A stretch of DNA of 60,452 nucleotides, from positions 105,866-166,317 of the forward strand of contig JACAFF010000022.1 in NCBI GenBank assembly GCA_013388455.1, written 5' to 3'. Below, in pieces: positions 10,221-19,820 of this stretch. How positions within the stretch are numbered: position 1 is the stretch's first letter; each line of letters starts with the position of its first letter. The translations under genes and the position numbers were made by a program. This DNA comes from Nitrospirota bacterium. GTDB taxonomy: Bacteria > Nitrospirota > Thermodesulfovibrionia > Thermodesulfovibrionales > SM23-35. The notes beneath the pieces are model-generated. The model was not told the origin of the DNA, did not search any database, and saw nothing but the letters and a program-made list of their open reading frames with translations.

Positions 10221-12161
10221 TTGGGAAAAAATATTGTTGAAAAGATTTTTGAGACACACAAGATATACGGAGATCTGAAAACCGGCAACACTGTTGGATT
10301 AAAAGTTGACCATGTATATACACAGGATGCAACAGGTACTATGGCATGGCTTCAGTTCGAGGCTATTGGTATAGACAGGGTAAAAGTTCCTTTAGCTGTT
10401 TCTTATGTAGATCACAACATGATTCAATCAAATTACATGAATCCAGATGATCACCTTTTTCTCGAAACTGTAGCAGGACGCTATGGGGCTTTCTTTTCAA
10501 GACCGGGCAATGGGATAAGCCATCAGATTCACTTAGAACGTTTTGCTTCTCCTGGGAAAATTGCATTAGGAACTGACAGCCACACTCCAACAGGAGGAGG
10601 CATAGGCATGATTGCAATCGGCGTTGGGGGACTTGATGCAGCTACAGTTATGGCTGGGTTACCCTTTGAGATAAATATGCCCCAAATTGCTCTTGTTCGA
10701 TTAAAGGGAAAACTTAACAGGCCATGGGTTACTGCTATGGATGTAATTCTGGAAATATTGAGGCAACTTACAGTAAAAGGTGGCGTTGGGAAGATAATTG
10801 AATATGGAGGCCCTGGTATAAAAGACCTTAGCGTCCCTGAAAGAGCGACTATAACTAACATGGGGGCAGAGCTGGGAGCTACAACATCCATTTTCCCGAG
10901 TGATCAAAGGACGAGATATTTCCTTAAGGCACAGGGAAGAGAATCTGAATGGATTGAACTGCAGGCTGATAAGGATGCTCAATATTCTGAGATTATCAAT
11001 ATTGATTTAAGCTCGATTGAACCGATGATAGCTATGCCTCACAGTCCTGACAATGTAGTCCCGATTAGAACAATTGCAGGGACAAAAATTGATCAGGTAT
11101 GCATCGGCAGTTGCACAAATTCCTCATTACAGATTATGAAAACTGTTGCATCTATCCTCAGGAGTAATACAGTTGCAAAAGGGGTGAACCTGCTTATAAA
11201 CCCCGGTTCAAAACAGGTTTACGAGATGCTTGCACGGAAAGGATTCCTCCAGCACATGATAGCTGCTGGTGCTCGCATACTCGAATGTTCTTGCGGCCCA
11301 TGCATTGGTATGGGAGGGGCTCCTGGCACAGGTCAGATATCCATCCGTTCATATAACAGAAATTTTAAAGGAAGAAGCGGCAATAAAGATGCTTTTGTCT
11401 ATCTTGCAAGTGCAATCTCTTGTGCTGTCTTTTCATTGAAAGGAGAAATTGTTGATCCGCGTTATTCTGGTATCAGCATTGAAAAATCCAGTGAACCTTC
11501 ACATTATTTTATTAATGACAATATGATTATAAAGCCGCGGCAAGATACACATGATATTCAAGTCATAAAGGGGCCAAATATCAAGGAGGCTCCTATAAAA
11601 GATTCTATAGGCAATACAATAGAATCAGAAGTTTTACTGAAGCTCGGGGACAATATTACTACAGACGATATCATGCCTGCTGGTTCAATGATACTTCCAT
11701 TACGTTCTAACATTCCTGCAATATCAGAATATGTTTTCCATACTATCGATAATACCTTCAGTGCAAGGGCAAAAGAGGCAAAGGAAAAGGGTGGAGGGAT
11801 TATTGTTGGTGGTGAAAATTATGGGCAGGGCTCTTCAAGAGAACATGCTGCAATCGCACCCATGTTTCTAGGGATTCAGGCTGTAATAGCAAAATCCTTT
11901 GCCAGGATTCATCGCTCAAATTTGATAAACTTTGGTATAATTCCTCTGCTTTTCAAGAATGCTGGTGATTATGAGAAGATTGAACAAGGTGATATACTGA
12001 TTATACAAAATATTAAACAGTCAATAACAGGTAATCAACAATATGCTGTGCAAGATCTTACTAAAATTTTTTATTTCGAATTAGAATCTAATCTAAATGA
12101 AAGGGAAAAACAGATTATTCTTTCAGGTGGATTACTGCCGTATACAAAGAAGCATGTTTAA
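10221..12161 (+). CDS. Aconitate hydratase (single-chain, Aquifex-like type)
   Basis: Fe-S hydro-lyase interconverting citrate and isocitrate in the TCA cycle. The TTG at 10221 is chosen because GGAGG (10210-10214) lies six bases upstream; an in-frame TTG at 10215 would abut that site. The product has 646 residues. The cluster Cys ligands are in CIGSCTNSS and in CSCGPCIGMGG, and the C-terminal swivel domain has GQGSSREHAA. The length suits the shorter single-polypeptide bacterial aconitases rather than the 890-residue AcnA. LeuC/LeuD and homoaconitase are related but usually split or differently organised. It stands alone, transcribed away from lysA. Confidence 0.9.
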   Translation: MGKNIVEKIFETHKIYGDLKTGNTVGLKVDHVYTQDATGTMAWLQFEAIGIDRVKVPLAVSYVDHNMIQSNYMNPDDHLFLETVAGRYGAFFSRPGNGISHQIHLERFASPGKIALGTDSHTPTGGGIGMIAIGVGGLDAATVMAGLPFEINMPQIALVRLKGKLNRPWVTAMDVILEILRQLTVKGGVGKIIEYGGPGIKDLSVPERATITNMGAELGATTSIFPSDQRTRYFLKAQGRESEWIELQADKDAQYSEIINIDLSSIEPMIAMPHSPDNVVPIRTIAGTKIDQVCIGSCTNSSLQIMKTVASILRSNTVAKGVNLLINPGSKQVYEMLARKGFLQHMIAAGARILECSCGPCIGMGGAPGTGQISIRSYNRNFKGRSGNKDAFVYLASAISCAVFSLKGEIVDPRYSGISIEKSSEPSHYFINDNMIIKPRQDTHDIQVIKGPNIKEAPIKDSIGNTIESEVLLKLGDNITTDDIMPAGSMILPLRSNIPAISEYVFHTIDNTFSARAKEAKEKGGGIIVGGENYGQGSSREHAAIAPMFLGIQAVIAKSFARIHRSNLINFGIIPLLFKNAGDYEKIEQGDILIIQNIKQSITGNQQYAVQDLTKIFYFELESNLNEREKQIILSGGLLPYTKKHV

Positions 12162-12185
12162 TGACTTAGCAGAATTTTCGAAAAT

Positions 12186-12215
12186 TTGACAATCAACCTT
12201 TAAACAGGGTAAATT
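12186..12215 (+). promoter_or_regulatory. Probable sigma-70-type promoter of the tRNA-Lys/tRNA-Glu pair
   Basis: A perfect TTGACA hexamer (12186-12191) is followed after 18 bases by TAAATT (12210-12215). Transcription would start near 12222, just upstream of tRNA-Lys at 12230. It lies in the short gap after the aconitase stop. Confidence 0.5.
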
Positions 12216-12229
12216 AAAAATCTAATTTC

Positions 12230-12305
12230 GGGCCGCTAGCTCAGCAGGTAGAGCAACGCCCTTTTAAGGCGTGGGTCGTTGGTTCGAATCCAACGCGGCT
12301 CACCA
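12230..12305 (+). tRNA. tRNA-Lys (anticodon TTT)
   Basis: A full cloverleaf can be drawn. The acceptor pairs GGGCCGC with GCGGCTC (one G-T pair), the D arm is GCTC/GAGC, and the anticodon stem ACGCC/GGCGT encloses CTTTTAA with anticodon TTT. The T arm is GTTGG/CCAAC with TTCGAAT. Discriminator A and an encoded CCA end at 12305. tRNA-Glu follows five bases later, probably on the same transcript. Confidence 0.97.
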
Positions 12306-12310
12306 CATGC

Positions 12311-12388
12311 GTCCCCATCGTCTAGCTCGGCCGAGGACATCGCCCTTTCAAGGCGGTAACACGGGTTCAAATCCCGTTGGGGACGCCA
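12311..12388 (+). tRNA. tRNA-Glu (anticodon TTC)
   Basis: The acceptor GTCCCCA pairs with TGGGGAC, followed by discriminator G and an encoded CCA. The anticodon loop CTTTCAA gives TTC. The T arm CGGG/CCCG encloses TTCAAAT. It is co-oriented with and adjacent to tRNA-Lys and converges on the diguanylate cyclase gene, which ends five bases beyond. Confidence 0.96.
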
Positions 12389-12392
12389 ATTT

Positions 12393-14324
12393 TCATATGC
12401 TCACCTCAACACGATTCCTGCCTGCTTCCTTTGCCTTATATAATGCATCATCTGCTCTCTTCACAAAAGTATCTTCAATGTCGTATTGTCTGAATTCTGT
12501 TACACCGAAACTTACTGTTACCTTTTGATTTTTCTCAAAACTGTATTCCTCAACTGCCTTACGAATCCTCTCTGACAACACCTTTGCATTATTTAGATCC
12601 GTATTAGGAGAGAGAATTATAAATTCTTCTCCACCCCACCTTATGAGATAATCGGTTTCCCTCATGTTTTCTTTTACTATGTTCGTCAGTGTCTTTAATA
12701 CATAATCACCGTATATATGCCCATGTGTGTCATTAATTCTTTTAAAGTGGTCGACATCAAACATTATCAGGGAGAGGGGATGGGAGTATCTTTTCACTCT
12801 GCTGATTTCTTTTTTTATCACTTCATCAAATTTTGTCCTGTTATAAGTATTTGTGAGAGTATCTGTCACTGCAAGATGCTCTAATCTTTTCTCCATCTGT
12901 TTACGAATGGTTATATCTCTCATAATTCCCCTGCAAATAGAAAATTTATTTCCTTTGAACGAAGGATTTATACTGCCCTCCACATATATTTCCCTACCGT
13001 CTTTCGAAATATAAACGGTCTCCATATGCTCAATACTTTCCCCATTTACAACTCTTTTAAAGGTTTCGATGCAATGAGGTATCTGATCTTTTCTTACTAT
13101 ATCAGTAAAGCGCATTTGCATTGCTTCTTCTTTTGTGTAACCTAATGTCTCGCACCATTTCCTGTTCACATCTAAAAATCTTCCTTCTGCGTCTACAATC
13201 TGTATCATATCGTTTGCATTTTTAAAGATATCCCTGAACTTCTCTTCACTTTCACGAAGTAACATATCTGCCCTGTTCAATTCCTCGAGCATTCTGTTCA
13301 TCTCCTCGGAGAAGGTTGATAATTCGTCTCCACCCTCAACAGGGATACGCATTGTAAGGTCTCTTTTTATGGCTATATTTCTTACGTTCTTGCTAAGAGC
13401 TAATATTCTATTCAAAACCAGCTTATTTAAGAACAAAATTATTATTAGTCCTAAAAACAATCCTATTAAAATCAGCAAAAATATGAAAGAAAATATTGTC
13501 TTTGTTCCGTGTTGAAAAATATCTCTTTCAAGGTCTGCTCTCAGCATGAGTGCAGGATTACCGTAAATATCCTTCAGTATAGTGTAACCTGATATTTTTT
13601 TGTCATTTATCGGTATTGTAACTACTGGCTTTTCTTCTGATAGTAAAGATTTTGCTGACTTAAAATCTGTTGGCATATCAACAGAATCAAAACGTATAAA
13701 GGCAATTGGGAATTGTATATCTTTAATTATTCTTTGTATTTCTTCATCATCAAGAAAGCGTCCGAATATTAGTGCCCCCCTTACAGGTCCTTTGCCTTCA
13801 CTGGTTAGAATAGGCCTCGAGGCAATCAACATCGGCCCTTCTGTGAGGAGTATTATACCTGTGTGTTTGCTTTGAATATTATCATGCATTAAAAGCAGCC
13901 TGTTTTCTGAAAGATGAGCAAGAAGGCTTTGTGGCATAGAAATTTCTTTTCCATTCAACAAATCAAAGGCTTTGCTGTAAACAATATTGCCTGATGAATT
14001 GATAAATAGCATGACATTAATTTCAAGCTCTGAAAATGTCTTATCTGATGGATTTGTTTTGATATATTCAGGATTTCTGTTTTGAATAAAAGCATATGTG
14101 TCATCCCAGTTAGCCCAGTCACCTGTTTTGCTGTCTATAACTTCAAGACTGTGGGCAATTGAACGAAGAGCAATCTGAATGTGCTTTTTAGTATCCTTAT
14201 CCTCAAGTTTCTTAAAACTTCCAAGGAGAAAAATTCTTGCTGAGATATAAAAAATGGAAATGGCACAAATAAGTGAAATCAGTATTATTATTAATGTCTT
14301 TTTCCGAAGGGTCATCTTACTCAC
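12393..14324 (-). CDS. Membrane diguanylate cyclase (CHASE4-HAMP-PAS-GGDEF)
   Basis: Makes cyclic di-GMP from two GTP in response to an external and an internal cue. In order in 643 residues: a membrane helix (about 8-30); a periplasmic CHASE4-like sensor with the typical WANWDDTY motif (about 69-76) to about residue 280; a second helix (about 283-303); HAMP (about 305-357); PAS (about 360-480); and GGDEF (about 485-640). The active site reads GGEEF and is intact. An inhibitory I-site RETD lies exactly five residues before it, so product feedback is expected. No EAL domain is present. It could control the pilus genes elsewhere in the window, but that is inference. Confidence 0.92.
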   Translation of the reverse strand: MSKMTLRKKTLIIILISLICAISIFYISARIFLLGSFKKLEDKDTKKHIQIALRSIAHSLEVIDSKTGDWANWDDTYAFIQNRNPEYIKTNPSDKTFSELEINVMLFINSSGNIVYSKAFDLLNGKEISMPQSLLAHLSENRLLLMHDNIQSKHTGIILLTEGPMLIASRPILTSEGKGPVRGALIFGRFLDDEEIQRIIKDIQFPIAFIRFDSVDMPTDFKSAKSLLSEEKPVVTIPINDKKISGYTILKDIYGNPALMLRADLERDIFQHGTKTIFSFIFLLILIGLFLGLIIILFLNKLVLNRILALSKNVRNIAIKRDLTMRIPVEGGDELSTFSEEMNRMLEELNRADMLLRESEEKFRDIFKNANDMIQIVDAEGRFLDVNRKWCETLGYTKEEAMQMRFTDIVRKDQIPHCIETFKRVVNGESIEHMETVYISKDGREIYVEGSINPSFKGNKFSICRGIMRDITIRKQMEKRLEHLAVTDTLTNTYNRTKFDEVIKKEISRVKRYSHPLSLIMFDVDHFKRINDTHGHIYGDYVLKTLTNIVKENMRETDYLIRWGGEEFIILSPNTDLNNAKVLSERIRKAVEEYSFEKNQKVTVSFGVTEFRQYDIEDTFVKRADDALYKAKEAGRNRVEVSI

Positions 14325-14386
14325 TAAACTACGCTTCCTTCTTCATGTTTCCTGTGCTTTTCAAGTTGTTTGTTCAATTAAATTTT

Positions 14387-15136
14387 TTATATGTCCCCTT
14401 TTAAAAAATATCCTCCATAGGCTATCAATTCATAAAAAAACCTGTCTGTTTTTATTAACCCATCAATGGTCGGGACAAAAGACTCCCAGTCAAATTCGCT
14501 CTCCTTAGTTACTGAAAAAACATCGGGGTGCAGGCTCTGTTTTTTGAACATTGCAAAAGCTCGGCGCATGTGCATTTCAGAAGTAACAATCAAGATTTCT
14601 TTTAATTTCTTTTCTTCAACATATTTCTTAATACTTTTTACTTCATCAAGCGTTCTTTTAATCTGACCATAAATATGCACTTGTTCACCCCTTAGTCCCA
14701 AATCAGCCAAAAGCTTGCTTACATATTTACCCTCACTGTATGTCTCGTAGACCCAATCGCCAATAAGGAGAAGCTTCGCATGACCTGTTTTAACAAAGTA
14801 TGCTCCTGCAAGCAGCCTGTCAGAATTTTCATTGGCAGCGAAAAAGTCATTTGTTATATATGGCAAATCTTTCCTGTCTAAATACCATTCTGCATTACTT
14901 ACTCCAGAAAGAACTATTACCGCGTCATACACTTTTTTATTATTGTAAGTATCTTCTATCTTCCATAATTTAGAAAAGGCATATCCGGTAAAAGTTATGC
15001 TTATGAGATAAAAATATACCAGTATCACGATAGTAATTTTAACCCTGTGTTTTTTTATGAATAGCTGAGTAAACATTCCGATTATGACATATAGGAGAGG
15101 ATTCTTTAGAAATTTACCTATGTCCTGTATTTCCAC
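14387..15136 (-). CDS. DUF218 (ElyC/SanA/YdcF-type) membrane protein
   Basis: The 249-residue protein has two hydrophobic N-terminal segments (about 13-26 and 33-55) and then a DUF218 domain. Recognisable segments are YDAVIVLSG at the start of the domain, DRLLAGAYFVKTGHAKLLLIGD, and ILIVTSEMHMRRAFAMFKK, which carries the conserved His/Arg cluster. E. coli relatives affect envelope integrity, but no enzymatic reaction is settled for the family. It begins at GTG. It precedes the diguanylate cyclase by 62 bases on the same strand, so the two may be co-transcribed. Confidence 0.8.
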   Translation of the reverse strand: MEIQDIGKFLKNPLLYVIIGMFTQLFIKKHRVKITIVILVYFYLISITFTGYAFSKLWKIEDTYNNKKVYDAVIVLSGVSNAEWYLDRKDLPYITNDFFAANENSDRLLAGAYFVKTGHAKLLLIGDWVYETYSEGKYVSKLLADLGLRGEQVHIYGQIKRTLDEVKSIKKYVEEKKLKEILIVTSEMHMRRAFAMFKKQSLHPDVFSVTKESEFDWESFVPTIDGLIKTDRFFYELIAYGGYFLKGDI

Positions 15137-15192
15137 GATATATCAATAATAATCTGAAATTTAGTTATACTCAAATCCAGTGATAAAGCGGT

Positions 15193-15216
15193 GTCATTCC
15201 GAGCGGAGCAATGTAT
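15193..15216. repeat. Partial copy of the dispersed GTCATTGCGAG palindromic repeat
   Basis: The stretch begins GTCATTCCGAGCGGAG, resembling the arms of the fuller copies at 21134-21199, 28301-28385 and 40137-40211. The matching second arm is not clear here. It sits in the gap between the DUF218 gene and dCMP deaminase. Confidence 0.45.
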
Positions 15217-15248
15217 TAAGCGATTATGCTGCTTATCGCTGAATTTAG

Positions 15249-15375
15249 TTATAATCTATTTGTCATAGTATAGAGCATGATGAAGAGCAAAGCAACGCCA
15301 TGCATTATCATAATAATCTTGCTAAAATTACCTCCTTGTAAGCCAATAAGTATGTGAGCTATTATAATGGCAATG
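15249..15375 (-). pseudogene. Possible remnant of a small membrane protein
   Basis: The minus-strand reading ends with a hydrophobic stretch containing GGNFSKIIMIMHGVALLFIM and a stop at 15249. From memory this pattern resembles the C-terminus of small two-helix proteins common in deltaproteobacteria (an R-K-x-x-M-I-x-H-G-x-x-L-L-L-I segment). The upstream part of the frame runs antisense into dCMP deaminase and makes no sense as protein, so only the C-terminal part seems to survive. It could be chance. Confidence 0.3.
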
Positions 15376-15846
15376 AAAAAACATAAGAAGCTCAGACCCG
15401 ATTGGGATGAATACTTTATTAATATAGCTAAGGTTGTTTCAACAAGAGCCACCTGTCTGAGAAGAAGATATGGGGCTGTTATCACAAAAGATAATATAAT
15501 CGTAAGTACTGGTTATAATGGGGCTCCAGCAGGAATGAAAGATTGTCTCGAAGTAGGCAGATGCACAAGAAAAGAACTCCAGATCCCGCATGGTGAACGA
15601 TATGAACTCTGTCACAGTGTTCATGCAGAGGCAAACGCAATCATCCGTGCTTCTGTAGATGAGTTAAATGGAGCAACAATGTATATCGCTGGCACTGATA
15701 AGGAGAGTGGTCAATGCAATTCCGAACCTTGCATGATGTGCAAGAGGATGATATTGAATGCAAGGATTTCAAAGGTTGTTTATTCAGACGGGAAGAATGG
15801 ATTTGTTGTAGTTAATCCAATTGAATGGATTAAAAAAAGGGTATAG
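15367..15846 (+). CDS. dCMP deaminase (ComE-type cytidine/deoxycytidylate deaminase)
   Basis: Zinc-dependent deamination of dCMP to dUMP, feeding dTMP synthesis. The 159 residues carry the zinc and catalytic motifs HAEANAI (about 92-98) and PCMMCKRM (about 117-124), plus GYNGAPAGMKDC, typical of the deoxycytidylate deaminase family. A second ATG two codons downstream (15373) is equally possible. No strong ribosome-binding site is seen for either. It reads toward the epimerase gene, 58 bases away. Confidence 0.92.
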   Translation: MAMKKHKKLRPDWDEYFINIAKVVSTRATCLRRRYGAVITKDNIIVSTGYNGAPAGMKDCLEVGRCTRKELQIPHGERYELCHSVHAEANAIIRASVDELNGATMYIAGTDKESGQCNSEPCMMCKRMILNARISKVVYSDGKNGFVVVNPIEWIKKRV

Positions 15847-15904
15847 TCTATTATCAAGATTCTTACAGAATGTTTAGACTATTAATTAATTTAGGAGTGA
15901 ATTC

Positions 15905-16903
15905 ATGCAAACTATTATTGTAACAGGCTGTGGAGGTTTCATCGGGTGGAAGGTATCTGAAAAACTTCTTGATAATAACATCAATGTTATCGGGATAGAC
16001 AATATCAACGACTATTATGATCCACGCTTGAAGGAATGGAGACTCCAACAGTTAAAAGTCAAAAGCAAAAAATTGAAAGTTAAAAAGGGCGCAGAATTTA
16101 TTTTTAAAAAATGTGATATCGGAAATTTTAATACAGTTAAAAAAATTTTCTCCTCTCACAAAATTGATGCGGTTATCAATCTTGCTGCAAGAGCCGGGGT
16201 GAGGGCTTCTGTTGAAGATCCATGGGTATATCTCGAAACTAACACAAAAGGCACTTTGAACCTCCTTGAATGCTGCAAAGACAACGGAGTAAAAAAATTC
16301 GTTCTTGCATCCACTTCGAGCCTTTATGGACTTAACGAGATGCCGTTCAGGGAGTCAGATAAAACGGATTCCCCACTTGCGCCTTATTCCGCAACAAAGA
16401 AGGGTGCTGAAGTTCTTTGTTATAGCTATCATTATTTGTATAAACTTGATATCAGCATTCCAAGATACTTCACTGTTTACGGGCCTGCGGGCAGGCCTGA
16501 TATGAGCATATTCATATTCATCAAAAATATAGACAATGGCATTCCCATTAAAGTCTTTGGAGATGGAAAACAAAAAAGAGATTTTTCATATGTTGATGAT
16601 ATAGCTGATGGGACTTTACATTGTCTTGAACCTTTCGGTTACGAGATTTTCAATCTTGGCAATGACAACCCTATTGAACTTCTCCACGTGATACATCTTA
16701 TTGAAGAGGCTTTAGGTAAAAAGGCGGTATTGAATTTTTTGCCGAGACATCCTGCTGATGTTGTTGCAACATGGGCAGATATAGAAAAATCCAGAAAGAT
16801 CCTGAACTGGTATCCGAAAACCACTATTGAGGAAGGTATTAAAAAAACTGTTGATTGGTATTTTGAAAACAGGGACTTTATAAATAGTCTGAAAAACCCT
16901 TAA
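15905..16903 (+). CDS. NAD-dependent sugar-nucleotide epimerase (UDP-glucuronate 4-epimerase-like)
   Basis: Extended short-chain dehydrogenase acting on a nucleotide sugar, probably for surface polysaccharide. The 332 residues start with the NAD-binding GCGGFIG motif. DNINDYYDPRLKEWRLQQL is the signature of UDP-glucuronate 4-epimerases (CapI/LspL type). The catalytic Tyr and Lys are in YSATKKGAE, with the Ser/Thr cluster STSSLYG before them. A short basic stretch LKVKSKKLKVKKG (bases about 16050-16087) is encoded by an AAGTTAAAAGTCAAAA-type repeat and looks like an in-frame insertion in a surface loop. The start is preceded by TAGGAGTGA. Confidence 0.88.
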   Translation: MQTIIVTGCGGFIGWKVSEKLLDNNINVIGIDNINDYYDPRLKEWRLQQLKVKSKKLKVKKGAEFIFKKCDIGNFNTVKKIFSSHKIDAVINLAARAGVRASVEDPWVYLETNTKGTLNLLECCKDNGVKKFVLASTSSLYGLNEMPFRESDKTDSPLAPYSATKKGAEVLCYSYHYLYKLDISIPRYFTVYGPAGRPDMSIFIFIKNIDNGIPIKVFGDGKQKRDFSYVDDIADGTLHCLEPFGYEIFNLGNDNPIELLHVIHLIEEALGKKAVLNFLPRHPADVVATWADIEKSRKILNWYPKTTIEEGIKKTVDWYFENRDFINSLKNP

Positions 16904-17322
16904 TCCTAAAATCTATCTGCTTTTCTAACATATACATTTCTAACCCACTTAATTCATAAATTCCCCCTTAGTCCCCCTTTACCCAAAAATGTAATTGAAT
17001 AATGCAGATGTTGCGAGAAAATTTATTTTTCGATACCTTAGTGTTCCTTTAACTAATGGTTTTGCGAATATTTTTATCCATAAAACAATTAAAATAAATC
17101 CGATAATTCATCGAGTTAAAGAAATTTTTGAGCAATGTCTGCATTATTCGGGTTTAGCAAGGGGGGAATTAAAGTGGGGAGTGAGGCGAAATACCTCGGA
17201 AGTCAAAGACCGAAAATGAGCAAAAATTCTATGCTTGTTAGCCATAGTTTATGAATGATAATTTGGTCTAAATATTCTGGCCAATAATTATCTATATTGT
17301 TTTTATGTTATCATTTATTCTT
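16904..17322. repeat. Intergenic stretch made of nested inverted repeats (element A)
   Basis: No credible gene is present here. Inverted arms at 16997-17024 and 17122-17149 match at about 22 of 28 positions, enclosing a 97-base AT-rich spacer. They are flanked by C-rich (16964-16980) and G-rich (17159-17180) tracts resembling the two arms of a CCCCCTTAGTCCCCC-type palindrome. Next come two small hairpins, GAGG/CCTC (17183-17197) and GTC/GAC (17202-17210), then CGAAAATGAGC (17211-17221). The hairpin-hairpin-ATGAGC core recurs at 21916-21956 with different stem bases but the same pairing. Confidence 0.6.
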
Positions 17323-18045
17323 ATGGAAAAAAGACTTCAAAAGATAATATCAGAGATGGGTATTGCATCCAGAAGAAAAGCTGAGGAGTTGATTCTTGAA
17401 GGCAGGGTTACGGTGAATGGACATATTGCACATATCGGGATGAAAGCAGACACGAATAAAGACCACATTAAGGTTGACGGGAAACTTCTTATCAAACCTG
17501 AACAAAAAGTTTATTTGATATTTAACAAACCCAGGAATGTTGTAACAACACTACATGATCCTGAAGGAAGGCCAGCAGTAAAAGATTTCTTAAAAGGTAT
17601 AAAATATAAAGTCTTTCCTGTAGGGAGACTTGATTACGATTCAGAAGGCCTGCTTCTACTTACTAACGACGGCGATTTTGCTCATGCGATTCTTCATCCT
17701 TCTAAAAAAATACCAAAGACATATCTTGTTAAGGTAAAAGACCTCCCTGAAAATGATAAATTAGATAAAATACGAAAGGGCATAAAACTTGATGATTGGA
17801 TAACATCACCTGCTAAGGTAAAAATAATAAGAAAATCAGAGAATAATTCCTGGCTCGAACTTACAATATATGAAGGAAAAAAAAGACAGATTAAAAGAAT
17901 GTTAGAAAAGATCGGGCATCCTGTTTTAAAGCTTAAGAGGATTAAGATTGATGGCATAGAATTAGGAGACCTTCCATCGGGTAAATATAGATTTTTAAGA
18001 CCTGAAGAGATAAAAAAAATTAGGGGGATTATTTATGGTTCGTGA
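17323..18045 (+). CDS. rRNA pseudouridine synthase of the RsuA/RluB/RluE/RluF family
   Basis: Converts uridine to pseudouridine in ribosomal RNA. The ATG at 17323 is preferred because the product then starts [18 protein letters not shown], the usual S4 RNA-binding domain opening; an ATG six codons upstream adds an untypical hydrophobic lead. The 240 residues comprise S4 (about 2-62) and the catalytic domain. The catalytic Asp is in [17 protein letters not shown] (about 110-126), and KPRNVVTT and [15 protein letters not shown] are family signatures. RluB (23S U2605) is the most likely role by length. Its end overlaps aspS by 11 bases. Confidence 0.88.
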   Translation: MEKRLQKIISEMGIASRRKAEELILEGRVTVNGHIAHIGMKADTNKDHIKVDGKLLIKPEQKVYLIFNKPRNVVTTLHDPEGRPAVKDFLKGIKYKVFPVGRLDYDSEGLLLLTNDGDFAHAILHPSKKIPKTYLVKVKDLPENDKLDKIRKGIKLDDWITSPAKVKIIRKSENNSWLELTIYEGKKRQIKRMLEKIGHPVLKLKRIKIDGIELGDLPSGKYRFLRPEEIKKIRGIIYGS

Positions 18046-19816
18046 TAAAGGATGTGGAGAGATTCGCGAGTCTGACATCGGTAAAAATTTAACTCTTTGT
18101 GGTTGGGTTTTCAGACGCAGAGACCACGGAGGACTCATCTTTATAGATCTTCGTGACAGAAGCGGGATATTACAGGTTGTTTTTAGCACTGATGTCTCTG
18201 GTGCTGTCCATGAGCAGGCACATAACCTTAGAAGTGAATATGTCATCTCTGTTTCAGGCGAAATCAGGAAAAGGCCAGAAGGCACTGAAAATCCCTACAT
18301 GCAAACAGGAACAGTTGAGATGTATGTAAATAAGCTCGATATTCTGAATGAATCAACCACTTTACCTTTCAGTATAGAAGATGCAGCAGAGGCCTCTGAG
18401 GCACTGAGATTGAAACACCGTTATCTTGACCTCAGAAGGCCTGAAATGCAGCAGAATCTAATAATTCGTCATAAAGTCGCAAAAGTGATAAGAGATTACC
18501 TCGATGAAAAAGGGTTCATCGAGATAGAAACCCCGATGCTCACCAAGTCTACACCAGAAGGTGCACGCGATTATCTTGTGCCAAGTCGGCTGAATCCTGG
18601 ACATTTCTATGCACTTCCTCAATCTCCTCAACTCTTCAAACAGATATTGATGATTTCTGGTCTTGAAAAATATTTTCAGATAGTCAAGTGCTTCAGGGAT
18701 GAAGACTTGCGTGCAGACAGACAGCCCGAATTCACCCAGGTTGATCTTGAGATGTCTTTTGTAAAAGAAAATAATATTATAGAAATCATTGAAGGCATGA
18801 TGAACCGCATCTTCAGAGATGTCCTTAATATTGCTCTTGATATTCCATTTAAGAGGTTGAGCTTTCATGAATCAATAGAGAGATTCGGGAATGACAAGCC
18901 TGATCTGCGTTTCAGCCTTGAGCTTAAAGAGATGGCTGATTTAGTAGTAAACGGTAAATTCAAGGTATTTCTCGATGCCATTAATTCCGGTGGAAGGGTA
19001 AAGGCAATTTGTGGCAAAGGAATGGCAAGTCTTTCAAGAAAAGAAATAGATATGTTGACAGAAGAAGCTATCTCGTACGGAGCAAAAGGTCTTGCATGGA
19101 TAAAGGTCAAAAATGGATTTGAATCCCCGATAATAAAATTCTTCTCTGATCAAATACTTAAACAGATGGCACAACGGTTAGAGGCTGAAGAAGGGGATCT
19201 GATGCTCTTTGTTGCTGATAATGAAAAGGTTGTCCACGATGTATTGAGCAGGATAAGACTCGAACTTGGCAGGAGGCTAAATCTCATACAAGCGGGATAT
19301 CAATTTGTCTGGATCACAGATTTCCCCCTGCTTGAATGGAATTATGAAGAAAACCGTTTTGAGGCAATGCACCATCCTTTTACATCACCGACAGATGATG
19401 ATGTTGAAAAAATGCTTTCAGGTGATATAAGTAATAAAGATTTGCTCCTTTCATTTAAAGCAAAGGCATACGATATAGTGCTCAATGGATATGAGATAGG
19501 AGGCGGCAGTATACGTATTCACAGGAGTGATATTCAGAAGAAGATGTTCGAAATACTTGGTATATCAGAAGAAGAGGCACGGTCGAAATTCGGTTTCCTT
19601 CTGGATGCACTTGAATTTGGTACTCCGCCACATGGAGGTATAGCTCTGGGATTTGATCGTCTGGTGATGATTATGGTTGGTGCTTCATCTATCAGAGACG
19701 TAATCGCATTCCCGAAAACACAAAAGGCATTCTGCCTCATGAGCGGCAGCCCTTCACCTGTTGATCCAAAGCAGCTCAGAGAGCTTTATATCAAACTAAA
19801 CGTGCCTGAAGTATAG
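18035..19816 (+). CDS. aspS: Aspartyl-tRNA synthetase
   Basis: Class II synthetase charging tRNA-Asp. It has 593 residues, the bacterial length. An N-terminal OB-fold anticodon-binding domain (about 1-105) is followed by the catalytic core with motif 2 ([18 protein letters not shown], about 222-239), the bacterial GAD insertion (about 290-420), and motif 3 ([13 protein letters not shown], about 533-545). GGGGG precedes the ATG by six bases. It overlaps the pseudouridine synthase gene and is probably co-transcribed with it. Whether it also charges tRNA-Asn cannot be decided from the sequence. Confidence 0.97.
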   Translation: MVRDKGCGEIRESDIGKNLTLCGWVFRRRDHGGLIFIDLRDRSGILQVVFSTDVSGAVHEQAHNLRSEYVISVSGEIRKRPEGTENPYMQTGTVEMYVNKLDILNESTTLPFSIEDAAEASEALRLKHRYLDLRRPEMQQNLIIRHKVAKVIRDYLDEKGFIEIETPMLTKSTPEGARDYLVPSRLNPGHFYALPQSPQLFKQILMISGLEKYFQIVKCFRDEDLRADRQPEFTQVDLEMSFVKENNIIEIIEGMMNRIFRDVLNIALDIPFKRLSFHESIERFGNDKPDLRFSLELKEMADLVVNGKFKVFLDAINSGGRVKAICGKGMASLSRKEIDMLTEEAISYGAKGLAWIKVKNGFESPIIKFFSDQILKQMAQRLEAEEGDLMLFVADNEKVVHDVLSRIRLELGRRLNLIQAGYQFVWITDFPLLEWNYEENRFEAMHHPFTSPTDDDVEKMLSGDISNKDLLLSFKAKAYDIVLNGYEIGGGSIRIHRSDIQKKMFEILGISEEEARSKFGFLLDALEFGTPPHGGIALGFDRLVMIMVGASSIRDVIAFPKTQKAFCLMSGSPSPVDPKQLRELYIKLNVPEV

Positions 19817-19820
19817 CAGG

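Noticed and set aside
16995-17219. A 74-codon plus-strand frame between the epimerase and the pseudouridine synthase genes
   Set aside because: It is composed of inverted-repeat and palindrome sequence (element A) and has no ribosome-binding site or protein-like pattern.
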